DNA of 9,039 nucleotides from positions 1-9,039 of the forward strand of contig JAUSPW010000284.1 of the NCBI GenBank assembly GCA_030652635.1. The letters are read 5' to 3'. This document shows, in pieces, positions 7,642 to 9,039 of the stretch. Positions within the stretch are counted from its first letter, which is position 1. Each line of letters begins with the position of its first letter. The position numbers and the translations under genes were made by a program. Below the pieces are notes generated by a model. It did no database searches. It was not told where the DNA came from and saw only the letters and a program-made list of their open reading frames with translations. The stretch is from Pseudohongiella sp. (GTDB taxonomy: Bacteria; Pseudomonadota; Gammaproteobacteria; Pseudomonadales; Pseudohongiellaceae).

Positions 7642-8191
7642 GATTCCGTTGAGGCAAGCCTTCATTTACATCTATCCCATCATTTTGGGAAGAATTGCCC
7701 TATGTCAGAGAGCGGAGTTTTAGTCTTACATTTGTAGTTGCCCCTTCAACAAAAAACATTGGGAGTGGGCGGTGTATGTGGAGACTCTTTGCATCCTTGA
7801 GAAGGACCCCGCCCTCTCAGTTACGATGCAATTATGCGGGCGATTTTGCTGGCTCTCCTTCCGATGCGCCAATAACATAGGTACATTTCGCGCTATTGGA
7901 TATGAAAAGCGCGCGAACGCATCACTAATGCAGCAATTCAAGAGGGATAGTAACTATGTGGGATTAAATATTGGCGGTATCGTCTCTATTAAGGCGGCCT
8001 CAATTCAACCCAGTATAAAAAAAGCGGAAAAATACGTCGATATTCCAACGTTCTTTGAAGAAATTTGATCTCAACAAAGCTTTTTTCCTATTATTTTTCC
8101 CATTTAACGTACAGAAAGAGCTATGCCACTTATTTTACTAGAGAATTTTATCAATATATATTCTCAAGTTTTTATATGTCCACCAGTTAAG
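7642..8191. other. AT-rich intergenic stretch without a recognised gene
   Basis: About 550 bases between the mod control region and the terminator hairpin. Open frames are short and overlap on both strands, and none carries a motif I recognise. Small dyads are visible (TCCCA/TGGGA near 7674-7689; GGGCGG at about 7767-7772 facing CCGCCC near 7809-7814), but no tRNA, rRNA, CRISPR or insertion-sequence end is evident. It may be decayed coding sequence, a small RNA locus or plain spacer. Confidence 0.5.
7772..8068 (+). CDS. Doubtful 98-codon open reading frame
   Basis: A frame starting with GTG, preceded by GGGAG at 6 bases, encodes a 98-residue product. Its second half looks more protein-like, being Lys-rich and ending KKAEKYVDIPTFFEEI. 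I recognise no domain. Another frame of similar length lies opposite on the minus strand (7726-7941), and the composition is that of an intergenic region. It is the only frame in this gap with an acceptable start signal, so it is recorded as possible, not probable. Confidence 0.15.
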   Translation: MYVETLCILEKDPALSVTMQLCGRFCWLSFRCANNIGTFRAIGYEKRANASLMQQFKRDSNYVGLNIGGIVSIKAASIQPSIKKAEKYVDIPTFFEEI

Positions 8192-8239
8192 AAAAAAGAA
8201 GGGGACGGAGGGCGCAAGCGCTCCGTCCCCTTCTTTTTT
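8192..8239. terminator. Strong bidirectional intrinsic terminator
   Basis: Two perfect 19-base inverted arms (8192-8210 and 8221-8239) enclose a 10-base loop. The outer part of each arm is an A6 or T6 tract, so either strand ends in a U-run after a GC-rich stem built around GGGGACGGAG. Inside the loop, one G-G mismatch is followed by two further pairs and a GCAA tetraloop of the stable GNRA type. Reading leftward it would end transcripts of the small membrane protein gene; reading rightward it would block anything from the intergenic region. Confidence 0.9.
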
Positions 8240-8349
8240 GCATCTTATACCTGTACTCGATGCACTTGGCGCGCAGCTGAGCCAGTTCGGTTAAATGGAT
8301 TAACGCGCAAGACAACCTCCTGCGGCCGGAATGCCTATGTGTTAAAGCT

Positions 8350-8610
8350 TCAGGTAATGGGTCCATCGGAATTCGGTACGCACTGCGCTCCAAAAGTGTT
8401 CTTCAAATGCGCAAACTCCAAAACCACGTAGCGATGCCAAACATACAGACTTCCAATTGCCGCTCCCCAGTATCCATGCTCAGACGTGATTAGCAACAAA
8501 ATAGCAAACAACAGCATGCCAATTGCTGTCAGAATCAGATCGGATGACCGATTAAGCACTTGAGCAGACTTCAACTCTACGCTCAGCACCTTTTGCAGAA
8601 TTGTTTCCAT
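8350..8610 (-). CDS. Small hypothetical membrane protein
   Basis: An 86-residue product. A strongly hydrophobic segment at about 25-42 (LILTAIGMLLFAILLLIT) is followed by a shorter, less certain one at about 47-66 that contains Arg 60. An amphipathic N-terminal helix precedes them and a polar tail follows, so two membrane passages with both ends on the same side are likely. The frame is open two codons further to an ATG at 8616, but GAGG lies exactly 8 bases before the ATG at 8610 and is nearly fused to the first, so 8610 is preferred. No family is recognised. It is isolated: divergent from the arsenite-permease remnant and closed downstream by the hairpin about 110 bases away. A toxin, immunity or stress membrane peptide would fit the size, but nothing in the sequence shows this. 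Confidence 0.55.
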   Translation of the reverse strand: METILQKVLSVELKSAQVLNRSSDLILTAIGMLLFAILLLITSEHGYWGAAIGSLYVWHRYVVLEFAHLKNTFGAQCVPNSDGPIT

Positions 8611-8687
8611 AAACATTCCCTCGCTAGTTTCTTTGAGTTATCGCTTAATCAACATTGGCAAGTGCATCTAAATCACAGGATCAGCCC

Positions 8688-9009
8688 ATGAACACGCCTT
8701 CACCCATTGGCAACTTTGAACGCTACCTGTCGCTTTGGGTTGCTCTGTGTATCGCCGCGGGCATCGTCTTGGGCAGCGCTTTGCCGGATCTTTTCCAGCG
8801 TATGGCAGGCATGGAATACGGCTCGGTTAATTTTATAGTCGCCGTGCTGATCTGGTAAAAGTAGCGAGAGGCAGGCCACAATGGCCGTCTCCCGATTCAC
8901 TGCCCGAGCCAAGCCCTTGTCGATACTTAGATTATTGGGCACCGTGGTAATGTTGTCCTTGGTGTATTTTGCCAATCGCACACAAGGCTGGTTTCCAAAA
9001 AGTGAGTAG
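8688..9009 (+). pseudogene. arsB (ACR3 family): ACR3-type arsenite efflux permease, internally deleted remnant
   Basis: Codons 1-56 (8688-8858) match the start of ACR3 permeases: an NFERYLSLWVALCIAAGIVLG first helix, then a loop and FIVAVLIW, where the family continues with a second helix but a TAA stop intervenes. About 85 bases of unrelated sequence follow. From about 8944 to 9009, in another frame, VMLSLVYFANRTQGWFPKSE and a stop look like the C-terminal end of the same family. The ATG at 8688 is preceded by AGGA at 7 bases, as expected for the true start. ACR3 proteins are about 350 residues with ten membrane helices, so roughly 270 residues are missing and the gene cannot make a pump. 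The N-terminal match is confident; the C-terminal match is shorter and less certain. The intact gene would have exported As(III) across the inner membrane, normally with arsR and arsC neighbours. Confidence 0.7.
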
Positions 9010-9013
9010 TTGC

Positions 9014-9039
9014 ATGACAATCATCTCTCGCAGCCCTGA
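9014..9039 (+). CDS. Possible start of a following gene (cut by window edge)
   Basis: An ATG four bases after the stop of the permease remnant opens a frame MTIISRSP that runs to the end of the window, with a weak GTGAG sequence 7 bases upstream. The tight spacing is what one expects for the next gene of an ars operon, but eight residues are too few to identify it. Confidence 0.25.

Noticed and set aside
8123..8431. Open frame of 102 codons on the plus strand running through the terminator hairpin, and a 68-codon frame opposite
   Set aside because: Both read through the perfect hairpin and its A/T tracts, have no motif, and overlap the better-supported small membrane protein gene or its 3' flank.
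8700..9020. A 106-codon minus-strand frame opposite the permease remnant
   Set aside because: Most of it is antisense to clear ACR3-like sequence, and no family resemblance is seen.
1..9039. CRISPR array, tRNA, rRNA, integrase or insertion-sequence transposase
   Set aside because: No regularly spaced repeats, no cloverleaf or rRNA-like sequence and no recombinase motifs were seen, so the island's mobility mechanism lies outside the window.

Overview
The window looks like part of a defence or accessory island from a Gram-negative chromosome or plasmid. A pseudomonad or related proteobacterium is my best guess. That guess rests on the ACR3-type arsenite-permease remnant at the right end and on base composition; no housekeeping marker gene is present, so the taxon is an inference.

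Layout. Positions 1 to 7482 hold four co-oriented genes, all on the minus strand and read right to left. In transcription order they are: a type III restriction-modification DNA methyltransferase (Mod, 5866-7482); its helicase-nuclease partner (Res, 3219-5864), whose ATG lies one base after the Mod stop; a 192-base spacer; an AddB/RecB-family PD-(D/E)XK nuclease with no Walker A motif (372-2990); and the first 125 codons of a UvrD/AddA-like helicase (375-1, running off the window), whose ATG overlaps the nuclease stop as ATGA. By eye the left pair is clearly GC-rich, while mod and res are AT-richer. The locus may therefore be two modules of different origin set in tandem, each with its own candidate promoter.

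The 7483-8349 stretch is mostly AT-rich and non-coding in appearance. It holds a good candidate promoter for mod, with a dyad at the predicted start site and three copies of a 7-base direct repeat. Further right is a very strong bidirectional terminator hairpin (8192-8239). Beyond it lies a small two-helix membrane protein gene on the minus strand (8350-8610). Divergent from that is a broken ACR3 arsenite-efflux gene that keeps its first ~56 codons and roughly its last 22, with about 85 bases of unrelated sequence in place of the middle. The start of a possible next gene is at the window edge. The island therefore appears to abut a decayed arsenic-resistance operon.

How the genes could work together (inference): Mod methylates host DNA, and Mod plus Res translocates on and cleaves unmodified incoming DNA. 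An AddAB-like helicase-nuclease beside it could degrade the cut ends processively. The linked pair is the most interesting candidate for an undescribed composite system. The composition step and the separate promoter leave open that it is merely adjacent.
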